Part shown: piece by piece, positions 1 through 8,691 of the stretch | Numbering within the stretch: position 1 is the first letter of the stretch | How the letters are laid out: every line of letters starts with the position of its first letter | Assembly: GCA_020073375.1 (NCBI GenBank) | Contig: JAIQFG010000001.1 | Location: 124,001-188,000 of the forward strand | Source: Terriglobia bacterium | GTDB taxonomy: Bacteria; Acidobacteriota; Terriglobia; Acidiferrales; UBA7541 | Reading direction: 5' to 3' | DNA length: 64,000 nt | The notes under the pieces: generated by a model | Seen by the model: only the letters and a program-made list of their open reading frames with translations | Database searches by the model: none | Told to the model about the DNA's origin: nothing | Translations under genes and position numbers: made by a program

Positions 1-2
1 CT

Positions 3-758
3 CTGCCGTTTCTGGAACTTGGATTCGCCCGCACCGTAACCCTCGGAGGCCATGGAAGCGGCAACCCGCTCAATTCGCGTATTTTTCTGCAGAGTTATTT
101 GGGGCTTCACAACAACGCGCTGAACTCGGTGCCGGGAGATTCTCATACCGAAATGGATTGGGCGCTCTATGTTCCCGGCGTCCGCAATTACATCGTCCTG
201 TACGGCGACGCCTATGCCGACGATGACATCCTGCCCATCAAAAACCCCCCGAAAAATCCCTGGCATCCGGGAATCTACATTACGAAATTTCCGTTGCTTC
301 CCAAACTCGACTTGCACGTGGATTCGGTCTCGACCGAGCAGCCCGGCTTCTCGTTCGACAATTTCTATACCGGAGGGCCCGCCAATCGAGGCCAGTTCAA
401 TTATTGGAACGGAAACTATCCGGACGGCTACACCAATGCCGGAAATCTGATTGGGAATACCGTCGGCCGGGACGGCCGCGCGTTTCAAGCCTGGCTGACG
501 TACTGGCTGTCATCGCGAAGCGATCTGCAATTTTTCTACAAAAAAAGTTCCGTGGCCTCGGAATTTATTCCCGGCGGAGGATCCTGGCAGGACTACTCGG
601 TGCGCAATGAAGTGCGCTTGCGCTCGGGGTTTTATATGAAGACCGAATTTCAGTTCGAGCACATTTCCAGGTATCCGGTTCTTTTCAGCGGGCCGCAAAG
701 AAATTTCACGGTAATCGCGGAAATTGGATTTCATCCAAGGCAAAGAGGCGGGCAATGA
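3..758 (+). CDS. Capsule assembly Wzi-like outer-membrane protein, 5'-truncated by window edge
   Basis: The reading frame is already open at base 3, and an in-frame TTG at 99 is not needed as a start, so only the C-terminal ~250 residues are seen. The stretch resembles Wzi-family beta-barrels, which anchor capsule at the outer membrane: an early FARTVTLGGHGSGNP-like segment, then a DWALYVPGVRNYIVLYGDAYADDD-like strand pair (residues 40-65 of the visible part), an aromatic PKLDLHVD strand and a final NFTVIAEIGF strand. Alternating hydrophobic and polar residues and aromatic strand ends fit a barrel. It precedes the Wzz-like gene by 46 bases and opens the visible part of the exopolysaccharide cluster. 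The family call is from pattern memory, not from a search. Confidence 0.75.
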   Translation: MPFLELGFARTVTLGGHGSGNPLNSRIFLQSYLGLHNNALNSVPGDSHTEMDWALYVPGVRNYIVLYGDAYADDDILPIKNPPKNPWHPGIYITKFPLLPKLDLHVDSVSTEQPGFSFDNFYTGGPANRGQFNYWNGNYPDGYTNAGNLIGNTVGRDGRAFQAWLTYWLSSRSDLQFFYKKSSVASEFIPGGGSWQDYSVRNEVRLRSGFYMKTEFQFEHISRYPVLFSGPQRNFTVIAEIGFHPRQRGGQ

Positions 759-804
759 GCCGGGTATCGAACGCGCGCCAATTTCAATATTAAAGGATCA
801 ATTG

Positions 805-2241
805 ATGCCGGACGGCATTTCAAAATCCGACGAGTTGACCGGGCTATCCATCGCAAGCCCGGAACGCTCCAACGGCCATCACGCCGAGCGTGTGGCCCAG
901 GTGTCTCAGTACAGGAATCTGTCGAGACTCCGCCTGCTCTGGTTCCATCGCCGGATCGTTGTCCGCGCGACGCTCTGGGGAGCGCTAGCGTCGCTGGCGA
1001 TCGCTTTTATTATTCCGAAGCGATTTGAATCCACAACGCGATTGATGCCCCCCGAGCAAGCCGGCACGAGTTCAGGAATGGCTTTGCTGGCGGCAGCTGC
1101 AACGGGCGCCGCGGGCTCGGCGTTGAATCCCAGCATGCTCGCGCCGGGCCTGGGGTCAACCGCGGGAGATCTTCTGGGGCTCAAAAGTTCCGGTGCTTTA
1201 TTTGTGGGGATTTTGCGCAGCCAGACCGTGGAAGACGACATCATCCGGAAATTCGATCTCCAAAAAGTGTATGGGGACAGCCATATCGCGGATGCCAGGG
1301 ACGATTTGGAAGAACACATGGATGCGACCGAGGACAGGCGAAGCGGGATCATCACGATTCACGTGGCTGATAGAAAGCCGGATCGGGCGGCGGGCATTGC
1401 CCGCGAGTATGTAAATCAGCTGAATCAGGTGGTGACCGTCCTGAATACGTCGGCGGCGCACCGCGAACGCGTCTTCCTCGAGCAGCGGCTGGCCGAGGTG
1501 AAAGTTGATTTGAGTTCCGCCGAACAAAAATTCAGCGAATTTGCGAGCAAGAACACCGCCGTGGATATCCCCGCCCAGGGTAAGGCCACCATCGAGGCGG
1601 CCGCCATGCTCGAAGGGCAATACATTTCAGCGCAAACGGAATTGGAAACGTTGAAGCAAATTTACGCGGACGGAAACGTGAAAGTGCGCGCGGCAAGAGC
1701 AAGAGTCGAAGAGCTGGGGAGACAGCTGGACAAACTTGGCGGACGGTACGATGCTTCGGCCCCCGCCGATGGCCAGGCAGGTCAATCCGTCACCTATCCG
1801 TCGCTCAAAAAACTCCCCGTACTTGGCGTTACGTATGCCGACTTGTACCGAAATGCGAGAATCGAGGAATTGGTTTTCGGCACTCTGACGCAGCAGTACG
1901 AAAGCGCGAAGGTGCAGGAGGCCAAGGAGACGCCCACCGTCAAGGTTCTCGATCCGCCTCTGGTGCCGGATAAGAAATCATTCCCGCCGCGCATTCAGAT
2001 CTTGTTTCTTGGAACTTGCCTCAGTTTCGCGGCAGTCGCAGCGTGGATTTTCGGAAGCGAGGCATGGCGGAATACCGATGCAGCCGATCCGCGCAAAATG
2101 TTCGCGAGCGAAGTCTTTTCAACCGTCTCCGCTCGTGTAGGCGTGCTCTCGCGAAACGGGCATGCCGAGCATTCATCGAACGGTGCGTCCGTGAATGCAA
2201 ACACGGGTCGCAACGGAGACGACCGGGCCGGCACTCGCTAA
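805..2241 (+). CDS. Wzz/GumC-like polysaccharide chain-length determinant (478 aa)
   Basis: An inner-membrane co-polymerase that sets chain length in Wzy-dependent polysaccharide synthesis. The N-terminal transmembrane segment (about residues 48-66) is followed by the typical FESTTRLMPPEQ segment. A long periplasmic region with coiled-coil character (around residues 200-330) follows, then the Pro-rich DPPLVPDKKSFPPR turn and a C-terminal transmembrane helix (FLGTCLSFAAVAAWIF). An Ala-rich stretch lies near residues 85-110. There is no Walker motif, so this is a chain-length protein without a fused tyrosine kinase. I chose ATG 805 over an upstream TTG at 724 because AAAGGA lies at 792-797 with good spacing. 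The last ~50 residues are a polar cytoplasmic tail. Confidence 0.85.
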   Translation: MPDGISKSDELTGLSIASPERSNGHHAERVAQVSQYRNLSRLRLLWFHRRIVVRATLWGALASLAIAFIIPKRFESTTRLMPPEQAGTSSGMALLAAAATGAAGSALNPSMLAPGLGSTAGDLLGLKSSGALFVGILRSQTVEDDIIRKFDLQKVYGDSHIADARDDLEEHMDATEDRRSGIITIHVADRKPDRAAGIAREYVNQLNQVVTVLNTSAAHRERVFLEQRLAEVKVDLSSAEQKFSEFASKNTAVDIPAQGKATIEAAAMLEGQYISAQTELETLKQIYADGNVKVRAARARVEELGRQLDKLGGRYDASAPADGQAGQSVTYPSLKKLPVLGVTYADLYRNARIEELVFGTLTQQYESAKVQEAKETPTVKVLDPPLVPDKKSFPPRIQILFLGTCLSFAAVAAWIFGSEAWRNTDAADPRKMFASEVFSTVSARVGVLSRNGHAEHSSNGASVNANTGRNGDDRAGTR

Positions 2242-2338
2242 GGACGAATTTTGCTGTAAGTGCTTGAAAATAAGGTGGTTATATGGAAACCTTTCTGTAG
2301 GGGAAGGGGCGAAGCTGTATCCGGGGAGTGGGAGCGCA

Positions 2339-2944
2339 ATGGATTTTGAAAACGTAATTGCAGAATCTGTTCATAGGCCCGGCGTCGCCGAATCGTGCGC
2401 AAACGGTTCGGACTTGCCGAAATGGTTTGTCGCCTACACCCATTCAAACTATGAGAAGAGTGTCGCCGCGCAACTGGAGCAGAGATCGGTGGAACACTTT
2501 CTGCCGCTTTATGACTCCGTGCGCCGCCGTAAAGACAGGCGGGTAAGGCTGCGATTGCCCTTGTTCCCTAGTTATGTGTTTGTTCGATTCGTTATGCGCG
2601 ACCGTCTTCGAGTGCTGCAGATTCCTGGCGTTGCGCGCCTTGTAGGGTTCAATGGTTTGCCCTGCCCGGTGCCGGACTCTGATATTGAGGCGCTGCAAAC
2701 GTGCATGTCCCGGAACGTGAAACTTGAACCGCATGAGTTTGTACAGGTTGGCCGGTGGGTGCGCATTGGGGCCGGGCCGCTCGAAGGGCTGGAAGGAATG
2801 GTGGTTCGCAAGAAAAACCGTCTGCGATTCATTATCTCGCTCAACTTGATCCATGGATCGGCTGCCGTGACGGTCGACGCGTCAGACCTGCTGGCATTGG
2901 ATCATATTCCCCGAACAAGTGGCGCGCGCACGAGAGTGGCTTGA
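2339..2944 (+). CDS. UpxY/RfaH-like NusG-family transcription antiterminator (201 aa)
   Basis: A NusG paralogue of the kind that sits in polysaccharide operons and helps RNA polymerase read through long clusters. The NGN domain begins KWFVAYTHSNYEKSVAAQL (about residues 27-45) and contains the FLPLYDSVRRRKDRR and PLFPSYVFVRF segments. A C-terminal KOW domain (VRIGAGPLEGLEGMVVRKKNRLRFIISL, about residues 140-165) completes it. ATG 2339 is preferred to the longer open frame from 2195, which runs through the end of the Wzz gene; GGGAG lies just upstream. Placement as the second complete gene of the cluster matches UpxY-type regulators. Expected action: antitermination over the following ~11 kb; the loading sequence is not identified. 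Confidence 0.87.
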   Translation: MDFENVIAESVHRPGVAESCANGSDLPKWFVAYTHSNYEKSVAAQLEQRSVEHFLPLYDSVRRRKDRRVRLRLPLFPSYVFVRFVMRDRLRVLQIPGVARLVGFNGLPCPVPDSDIEALQTCMSRNVKLEPHEFVQVGRWVRIGAGPLEGLEGMVVRKKNRLRFIISLNLIHGSAAVTVDASDLLALDHIPRTSGARTRVA

Positions 2945-3008
2945 GTGCTTGCAAAATTCCGTGGACGGAGATGGAGTGGCGGCTTCGCGCCACGGCGTTT
3001 TATCTCCA

Positions 3009-4283
3009 ATGAAAAAACTTTTCACATCTGTCTTGCGGCTGGGCGTTGGTGAAGGAGCCTCCCGGCTGGCGTCGTTTGCGCTTTTCGCATATATCTCTCG
3101 ATCTTTTGGCCTCGAACTGTTGGGAATCGTGGCGCTTTCGCAGACGATTTCCTCTTACGTGATGCTCGGAACAGACCAAGGATTGCGAATGATCGGGGCG
3201 CGTCTTGTGGCCAGGGATGCGAACGCCGCGCCGGCCATCATGCGCTTTGTTCTGAAGAAGCGGCTGATTTCATGCGCTGTTTGCGTGGCCTTCGCCATTG
3301 TCTACGCGTGGAAAGGGCCGGTTCCCGAAAACGCGAGGCTCTATATTTTTGGTTTTGTGTTGGGAGTGATTCCCTACGCATTTTCGCTGGACTGGCTGGC
3401 ATGGGGGTTGGGCAAATTTGGCTGGCTGGGGGTGTGGCGTGCCGCAGTGAACCTCCTGTTTGTCTTGGGTGCGATTGCTGCCATTCTCCTGACTGGAACC
3501 ACTTTGTTGCCCATCACGATTGCGAATGGGGCCAGCGCCAGCCTTGGTGCAGTGCTGCTATGGGCGCTATGGAGATTTCGGTGGCGATCCTCTCCTTCCG
3601 AATCGAAGCGCGTGCTGACCGAAGTTGAAAGTCACTTCCGCTGGGCTGTCGTTCTTCCTCTGGGAATGGCGACGATCTTTAACCTCATGTTCAATAATTT
3701 TGACACTGTCATGCTCGGAGCCATGGCATCCGCCAGGGAAGTTGGCCGTTACAACGCCGCTTATAAGATTCTGTTTGTCCTCTTCGGCGCGTTCTATCTC
3801 ATAACGCAATCGCTATATCCAATCCTTTCGCGGGCGAAAGGGGGACGAAAGACCAGGCAAACCCTGGCTTATGTTCTGGTCGCCCTCGGTGTTTTGGGAG
3901 GCAGCATTGCAGTAATGATTGGAATCTGGGCCGCACCGCTTCTACGCATCCTTTATGGATCTGATGTAAACGCAATTCATCTGTTACGGATTCTGAGCTT
4001 CGCCATCCCAATGGATTTGTGCGTTGCGCTGATGGGGACTGTTTTGGTCAGCCAGGGCTACGATAAAAGTGTTTTGTGGGGTGCGGGTTCCGCCGCCGGA
4101 TGCAATATTTTACTGAATCTGTGGCTCATTCCCGGCCATGGCGCAACTGGCGCCGCCTGGGCCACGGATGTGTCCTACCTCGTTCTATTGCTGGCGCTTT
4201 CAAAATCTTGCTTAACCAAGACCATTTTTGGGGAAGCTGAGCCGAAGGCCGAAGCCCTGGAAGCGCTGAGCACACCGGCGTAG
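3009..4283 (+). CDS. Wzx-like polysaccharide flippase (424 aa)
   Basis: A polytopic membrane protein of the MATE/PST superfamily that flips undecaprenyl-linked repeat units across the inner membrane. It shows a dozen or so hydrophobic segments and the family-typical opening GVGEGASRLASFALFAYISRSFG. The FNLMFNNFDTVMLGAMASAREVGRYNAAYKI helix pair (about residues 225-255) is the most diagnostic stretch. Length fits the family. The start at ATG 3009 (MKKLFTS) is chosen because residues upstream in the open frame overlap the UpxY gene and look non-coding. It lies 64 bases after the antiterminator gene. Confidence 0.87.
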   Translation: MKKLFTSVLRLGVGEGASRLASFALFAYISRSFGLELLGIVALSQTISSYVMLGTDQGLRMIGARLVARDANAAPAIMRFVLKKRLISCAVCVAFAIVYAWKGPVPENARLYIFGFVLGVIPYAFSLDWLAWGLGKFGWLGVWRAAVNLLFVLGAIAAILLTGTTLLPITIANGASASLGAVLLWALWRFRWRSSPSESKRVLTEVESHFRWAVVLPLGMATIFNLMFNNFDTVMLGAMASAREVGRYNAAYKILFVLFGAFYLITQSLYPILSRAKGGRKTRQTLAYVLVALGVLGGSIAVMIGIWAAPLLRILYGSDVNAIHLLRILSFAIPMDLCVALMGTVLVSQGYDKSVLWGAGSAAGCNILLNLWLIPGHGATGAAWATDVSYLVLLLALSKSCLTKTIFGEAEPKAEALEALSTPA

Positions 4284-4313
4284 TTTTCGGCTCGATCGAA
4301 TTAAGGGTTGAGA

Positions 4314-5054
4314 ATGAATACAACATCGAAGAACCCTCCTACATCAGTTGTCGCTGGGGATTATCTCTCCTACTACTCGCGCCTCAACGATCTGACTCCT
4401 GAGGGGAGGCGTTTACATTGGCCCGACTATCGCCGGATTTACGCGCCCTTCCTCCCAAAAAACAAAAAAGCCAGGATCGTCGACATCGGATGCGGCGCCG
4501 GACAGTTCATGGAGTGGCTGGAGCAGGACCTGGGATACGAAAACGTGCAAGGAATCGAGATGGACGCGCACATGGTTGCGTTTGCTGCGGAATGCGCAAT
4601 CGACGGGATCGAGGTTTGCGACCTGCGAGCCTGGCGCGTTCAGGGTACGTTTGATTGCATCATTCTTAAGGACGTCCTGGAGCATATTCCGACCGGGGAA
4701 CAAATCGAGGCTCTGCGACTCCTGGCGGGGAAACTGGCGCCGGATGGATGTCTGATTGTAAGAGTACCTAATGCGAACTCGACTTTCGCGACTCGGCACC
4801 TTTTCATCGACCCGACTCATTATCGATCGTACAGCGAGCATTCCCTGAGGAGCGAACTGGAGCGGACGGGTTTCAGCCGCATAGAAATTCATGGGGATGA
4901 CGTTTGGGTTCCCCAATCGCCGAAGGGCGTTCCTCGTCTTGGCGTGAAATTGCTGGTTCGAGCATTCCGTCGATTGGAGGCCGCCGCCGAGTACGGTCGA
5001 GAAGGACTAAGCATGCCTCTCTCTCTCAATCTAGTCGCCGTGGCGCGGCGCTAA
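4314..5054 (+). CDS. Class I SAM-dependent methyltransferase (246 aa)
   Basis: Rossmann-fold methyltransferase with motif I VDIGCGAGQFMEWL (about residues 58-71), an acidic strand-2 end (IEMDAH) and the motif LKDVLEHIP (around residue 125), typical of Methyltransf_23/11 enzymes. C-terminal residues include HYRSYSEHSLRSELERTGF, common in sugar or lipid-linked glycan methyltransferases. ATG 4314 follows AAGGG at 4303-4307 with 6 bases spacing, so the TTG six bases earlier is rejected. It sits between the flippase and the HAD gene; a likely role is modification of the repeat unit or chain terminus. The substrate cannot be read from the sequence. Confidence 0.85.
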   Translation: MNTTSKNPPTSVVAGDYLSYYSRLNDLTPEGRRLHWPDYRRIYAPFLPKNKKARIVDIGCGAGQFMEWLEQDLGYENVQGIEMDAHMVAFAAECAIDGIEVCDLRAWRVQGTFDCIILKDVLEHIPTGEQIEALRLLAGKLAPDGCLIVRVPNANSTFATRHLFIDPTHYRSYSEHSLRSELERTGFSRIEIHGDDVWVPQSPKGVPRLGVKLLVRAFRRLEAAAEYGREGLSMPLSLNLVAVARR

Positions 5055-5066
5055 GGGGTCAAGTCA

Positions 5067-5738
5067 ATGGAGAGTGCCCTCATCATTGATCTCTGCGGAA
5101 CCTTAATTTGTGAAGACACTACGCGCGGCTTCCTGCGCCGGCTCCCATTGCGAAATTGGCGTCGCGTACTTCGTAGAGTCGGGTTTACGCGCAGCTTGGC
5201 CATACTGAGCAGATTCGCAAGACGAGACATAGCCAGGAACGTGTTGGTATTTGTGACTCGTGGGTTCCACCAGGATTATCTCTATGGGCAGGCCGCAGCC
5301 TACGTGCAGGAGCGATTGGCGCGAGCCAGTAATTTCTCTGTGCGCGACGCAATAACCAGGGCGCAGATTGCAGGAACGTCCGTGTATCTTGCTACCGCGA
5401 GCCTGGATATGGTTGCAAGCGCCGTTGTCGACCAATTGCGGCTCGACGGAATGGTTTGTTCCCGTTTGGGCTACGACGATCGTGGAATTTGCAACGGCCG
5501 TTTTTCCGTCGATGTGACCGGAAAGAAGTGGGACTACTTAAATGCTGAAATCCCCAGCGATGGATTGCGCGCTCCGACGGTATACACAGACAATCCGGAA
5601 GACTTTGACCTGATCCGGAATGCCCAACGTGTGTATTTTTACGGCGACCCTTCTCAATTGTCCGGACTGCCCCCGAATGAACTAACGAAGATTCTATTCC
5701 TGCCGGCAGCTGCAGGGAGTTCTCGCCCATGCGATTAA
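5067..5738 (+). CDS. HAD-IB-like phosphatase with altered motif I (223 aa)
   Basis: Haloacid-dehalogenase-fold protein. Motif I reads DLCGTLI (residues 8-14) instead of DxDGT: the nucleophile Asp8 is present but the second Asp, the usual general acid/base, is Cys10. Motif II is the Thr in YLATAS (about residue 113), a Lys follows in VTGKKWDYL, and motif IV is YTDNPEDFDL (about residues 182-191). The 3' end overlaps the next gene by 10 bases, implying translational coupling. HAD domains are known fused to UbiA-type prenyltransferases; here the neighbour is a UbiA-like membrane protein, so the pair may be a split version. Weak activity or a non-phosphatase role are alternatives. Confidence 0.75.
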   Translation: MESALIIDLCGTLICEDTTRGFLRRLPLRNWRRVLRRVGFTRSLAILSRFARRDIARNVLVFVTRGFHQDYLYGQAAAYVQERLARASNFSVRDAITRAQIAGTSVYLATASLDMVASAVVDQLRLDGMVCSRLGYDDRGICNGRFSVDVTGKKWDYLNAEIPSDGLRAPTVYTDNPEDFDLIRNAQRVYFYGDPSQLSGLPPNELTKILFLPAAAGSSRPCD

Positions 5739-6565
5739 CCGAGCTGCCTTTTGCATATACATATCTTAGCCGCCTTGGAAATTATCGCGCTGTGGCCGGC
5801 TACGTGGCGCACGAATGGTTCCCGCTAATTATCACGTTGTGGATAGCGTACTCAGTGCCGTGGTGGTTGACCGCTGTAATGTTCTTAGGATTCTTATCGC
5901 TTTATGAATTGGGATACTTGGTGAATGACCTGTCAGAATCCGCGTGCGAGCCTGGCGGAAATCGAATCGAAGACTTGCGGATCAAAGACTTGCGGATTAA
6001 CGTTTTACTGTTCTCATTTTGTCATATTTTCGCGTTTATGCTCGTAGCTGGGCTGCTTTTCTGGTTCAAAGGGCCTGGATTTGCCATGCGTTATTCAGGC
6101 CTTGGCGTTCTTGTCTTTGGGATTCTCTTGTTGCATTCGAGCCGATTGACGCGGCGAATCAGATTTCTTCGAATCTTTACGTTTACAGTGCTGGCAGTGT
6201 ACAAGTTCGCTCCGATCGTGCTTCCTCAGGTCTCATGGCCGGATGGCCAGCTTCTATTGATGGCCGTGTTTCTTTGTTATGGATTTCCACGGGTCATCGT
6301 TTACACGGTGCGAAAATTTGGTGAACCCGAAGCCCAAGCAACAATGCAGGAATCCTTTCGGGGGTTCCAACTTGCCGGGCTGATCGCGTTTGCTCCCATC
6401 CTGATTACCGTACGATTGGAGACCCGCGACGCAATAGCTTTTACTCTAATTTTTGCATTGTATTTCGTAATTTGCGTGTCGTCCTTTGGACTGCATTTGG
6501 TAAGAGTGAAATCCTTAAAACAGGCAGCCCAGGCATTTCTATCGCCTTCCAATTCCTCTTGGTGA
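5729..6565 (+). CDS. UbiA-like polytopic membrane protein (278 aa)
   Basis: About eight hydrophobic helices. After the second helix pair comes YLVNDLSESACEPGGNR (about residues 68-84), which matches the spacing of the UbiA prenyltransferase motif NDxxDxxxD but with Glu in place of both later Asp residues (ND-LS-E-SAC-E). UbiA proteins transfer prenyl chains or, in the DPPR-synthase branch, put phosphoribose on decaprenyl phosphate. The start codon lies inside the HAD gene. The DNA is clearly AT-richer than flanking housekeeping genes (24 of 60 bases are G+C in 6001-6060). The assignment rests on this one motif plus the HAD partner, so it is tentative; an unrelated membrane protein of the glycan pathway remains possible. 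Confidence 0.55.
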   Translation: MRLTELPFAYTYLSRLGNYRAVAGYVAHEWFPLIITLWIAYSVPWWLTAVMFLGFLSLYELGYLVNDLSESACEPGGNRIEDLRIKDLRINVLLFSFCHIFAFMLVAGLLFWFKGPGFAMRYSGLGVLVFGILLLHSSRLTRRIRFLRIFTFTVLAVYKFAPIVLPQVSWPDGQLLLMAVFLCYGFPRVIVYTVRKFGEPEAQATMQESFRGFQLAGLIAFAPILITVRLETRDAIAFTLIFALYFVICVSSFGLHLVRVKSLKQAAQAFLSPSNSSW

Positions 6566-6586
6566 GACTTTACGTCAGGAAATCGC

Positions 6587-7438
6587 GTGTCCTCGAATAT
6601 CGTTAAATTTTCATTGATATTGGCGACGGTTGGCAGAGTCGATGAGCTGGCATGTTTCTTGCACCATTTGGACCAACAGACCTATCGCTGCTTTGAACTC
6701 ATCGTCGTGGATCAAAATCGTGACCCAATTCTCGACCTGCTCATAAAGCAGTACCAAGGCAAATTCCCGCTCTTGCACCTAAAATCTGAACAGGGGCTTT
6801 CCCGCGCGCGTAATACGGGGCTGCAACACTTTACCGGAGATATTGCCGCTTTTCCCGACGATGACTGCTGGTATCCTCCCGATTCCCTGCAAGAAGTAGC
6901 GAGATTATTTGTTGAGAACCCAGCCTGGGACGGGCTAGTGGGAAAAGCGATTGATAATATTCATCCCGACGCGTATCGCTGGTTCCCGAACGAGAATGGT
7001 TGGATTAACAGGACAAATGTGTGGCGTCAGGCTCTTTCCATCACCATGTTCTTGAGGAAGAGCGTAGTTCAGGGGACGGGCTGCTTTGATGAAACCCTCG
7101 GAGCAGGTTCTGGCCAAGGGAGGCTTTCCGCGGAAGAAACGGATTACTTGATTCGTTCGCTCGAATCCGGTTTCCGAATCCAGTACACGCCTGACGTCCG
7201 TATTTTTCACCCATCGCCTCATTCCACTTACGATCGCAATCTCATTCGGAAGGGCTACGGATATTCCGTCGGTTTTGGATATGTGCTGAGAAAGCATAAG
7301 TATCCCTTGCCCTTTGTTGCCTACTCCTGGTTACGAGCACTTGGAGGGGCTTTGGTTTCCCTGGTGACGCTGAATTTTCCAAAGAGCCGGTATCACTTTA
7401 CCGTGCTGAAAGGCCGTATTCTCGGATGGCTAGGCTGA
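6587..7438 (+). CDS. Family 2 glycosyltransferase (283 aa)
   Basis: GT-A fold inverting glycosyltransferase. The N-terminus FSLILATVGRVDELACFLHHLDQQTY is the standard GT2 opening, followed by ELIVVDQNRD, the LSRARNTGL helix (about residue 73) and the metal-binding AFPDDDCWYP segment (about residues 88-97). ETDYLIRSLESG (around residue 185) fits the catalytic-base ED-type motif. The C-terminus is membrane-associated in character (SYSWLRALGGALVSLVTL). The start is GTG 6587 with AGGA at 6577-6580. The last 13 bases overlap the polymerase gene. It probably adds one sugar to the lipid-linked repeat unit. Confidence 0.88.
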   Translation: MSSNIVKFSLILATVGRVDELACFLHHLDQQTYRCFELIVVDQNRDPILDLLIKQYQGKFPLLHLKSEQGLSRARNTGLQHFTGDIAAFPDDDCWYPPDSLQEVARLFVENPAWDGLVGKAIDNIHPDAYRWFPNENGWINRTNVWRQALSITMFLRKSVVQGTGCFDETLGAGSGQGRLSAEETDYLIRSLESGFRIQYTPDVRIFHPSPHSTYDRNLIRKGYGYSVGFGYVLRKHKYPLPFVAYSWLRALGGALVSLVTLNFPKSRYHFTVLKGRILGWLG

Positions 7439-8691
7439 AACTAGCAAAATGGCTGTACGCCCTGGCTTTGCTGGCAATGCCCCTGTCGTATGCGTTGAAG
7501 GACCTGTTCGGCCTGGTGGGAGTCACATGGATTGATCCGACTTTGATTCTGGGCTTGATCGTTTTTCTATTGATGGGGTTCCCCATAAAGGAAAAAGGGC
7601 CGATATGGATCCTGGCATTCGCCTTTGTGAGCGCGTTCCTGGGCGCCTTCCTGTTGCGCACTTCTCCCGACAGGGCAAAGTCGGCTCTTTACGTCTACTA
7701 TGTCGAGCCCGCGCGCCTCGCGCTGAACATCATCTGGTACTGGATTTCCATCCGGATGCTTACTTTGGACAAGAAGTTCGTTCTGCGCTGGCTGGCGATT
7801 TGCGTCGGTTGGGAATTTTCAGTGGCAGCCTACTTGTACGCCGCGTTCTACGATCTGGTTCCCGTTCCTGACGCCGTAAAACTTTATCTGGAGGTCTTCA
7901 AGGCCAGGCAGACCCTGTCGTGGGGAAATTTTGAGATCTACCGCATGGCCGGGACGTTTATCGAATCGCCGCCGTTTGGCCTGTTCATGTTTTGCAGCCT
8001 CGTAGTATTTGTCCTCTACTTGTCTGACTCCGAGAGAATGCAGGACAAGAAATCGAGGACGTTGGCAGTCCTCGGGACGATATGCGCCTTCCTGGGAACC
8101 GTGGCTTCGCTGTCGGATCAAATGTTGATCGCCCTTCTGATTCTTGGATTTGCGATTTTATTTGCCTTTGCAGGCCGCACGGGCTTTGCGAGAAAAATCT
8201 TGTTGTCGAGTGTGGTGGCCGTCCTCGCTCTTTACATCGCGAGTGCGCTATCCGCCAAAAACAAAACCGAATCCGCGTTTTCTGGCGACCCGACGGGCGG
8301 AAGCTTCAGCGAACGTTCGTTCCATGCCAGGTACGGATTCAAATTGCTTCTGGAGCAGCCTGCCAGCATCGTGACTGGAATCGGCCCGGGCCGCTATGGA
8401 GATTACGCCGCGCGAACCGGATTCTTCCCTCCCACGGTGACCTCCCAGTTCACGCTTCTCGATTGGATCGTCGAATACGGCTCCCTGGGACTGATGCTCA
8501 TCGGTGCATGGCTGTTCAGAATTGGATCGCACGCTTTTTCCCGATTTGGAATTGCCGGCGCGGGGGCTCTGGCGGCCCTGTTGATCGCAAACATGTTCCA
8601 GGCGAATTGGATGTGGGAATCATGGTTTCTCGCGCTCGCATTCTTGTACGCAAGCGTGCCTGCGCCGGAACGGGAGGAACAATGGGCGTGA
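7426..8691 (+). CDS. Wzy-like O-antigen ligase/polymerase family membrane protein (421 aa)
   Basis: Polytopic protein with around ten to twelve transmembrane segments and one long periplasmic loop between roughly residues 270 and 340 (SAKNKTESAFSGDPTGGSFSERSFHARYGFKLL, then GIGPGRYGDYAARTGFF). That loop and the Arg/Gly-rich GIGPGRYG element are characteristic of the Wzy_C/WaaL superfamily. It starts inside the GT2 gene and ends inside the next methyltransferase gene (10-base overlap), consistent with tight coupling. Expected to polymerise repeat units delivered by the flippase at 3009-4283. Confidence 0.8.
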   Translation: MARLKLAKWLYALALLAMPLSYALKDLFGLVGVTWIDPTLILGLIVFLLMGFPIKEKGPIWILAFAFVSAFLGAFLLRTSPDRAKSALYVYYVEPARLALNIIWYWISIRMLTLDKKFVLRWLAICVGWEFSVAAYLYAAFYDLVPVPDAVKLYLEVFKARQTLSWGNFEIYRMAGTFIESPPFGLFMFCSLVVFVLYLSDSERMQDKKSRTLAVLGTICAFLGTVASLSDQMLIALLILGFAILFAFAGRTGFARKILLSSVVAVLALYIASALSAKNKTESAFSGDPTGGSFSERSFHARYGFKLLLEQPASIVTGIGPGRYGDYAARTGFFPPTVTSQFTLLDWIVEYGSLGLMLIGAWLFRIGSHAFSRFGIAGAGALAALLIANMFQANWMWESWFLALAFLYASVPAPEREEQWA

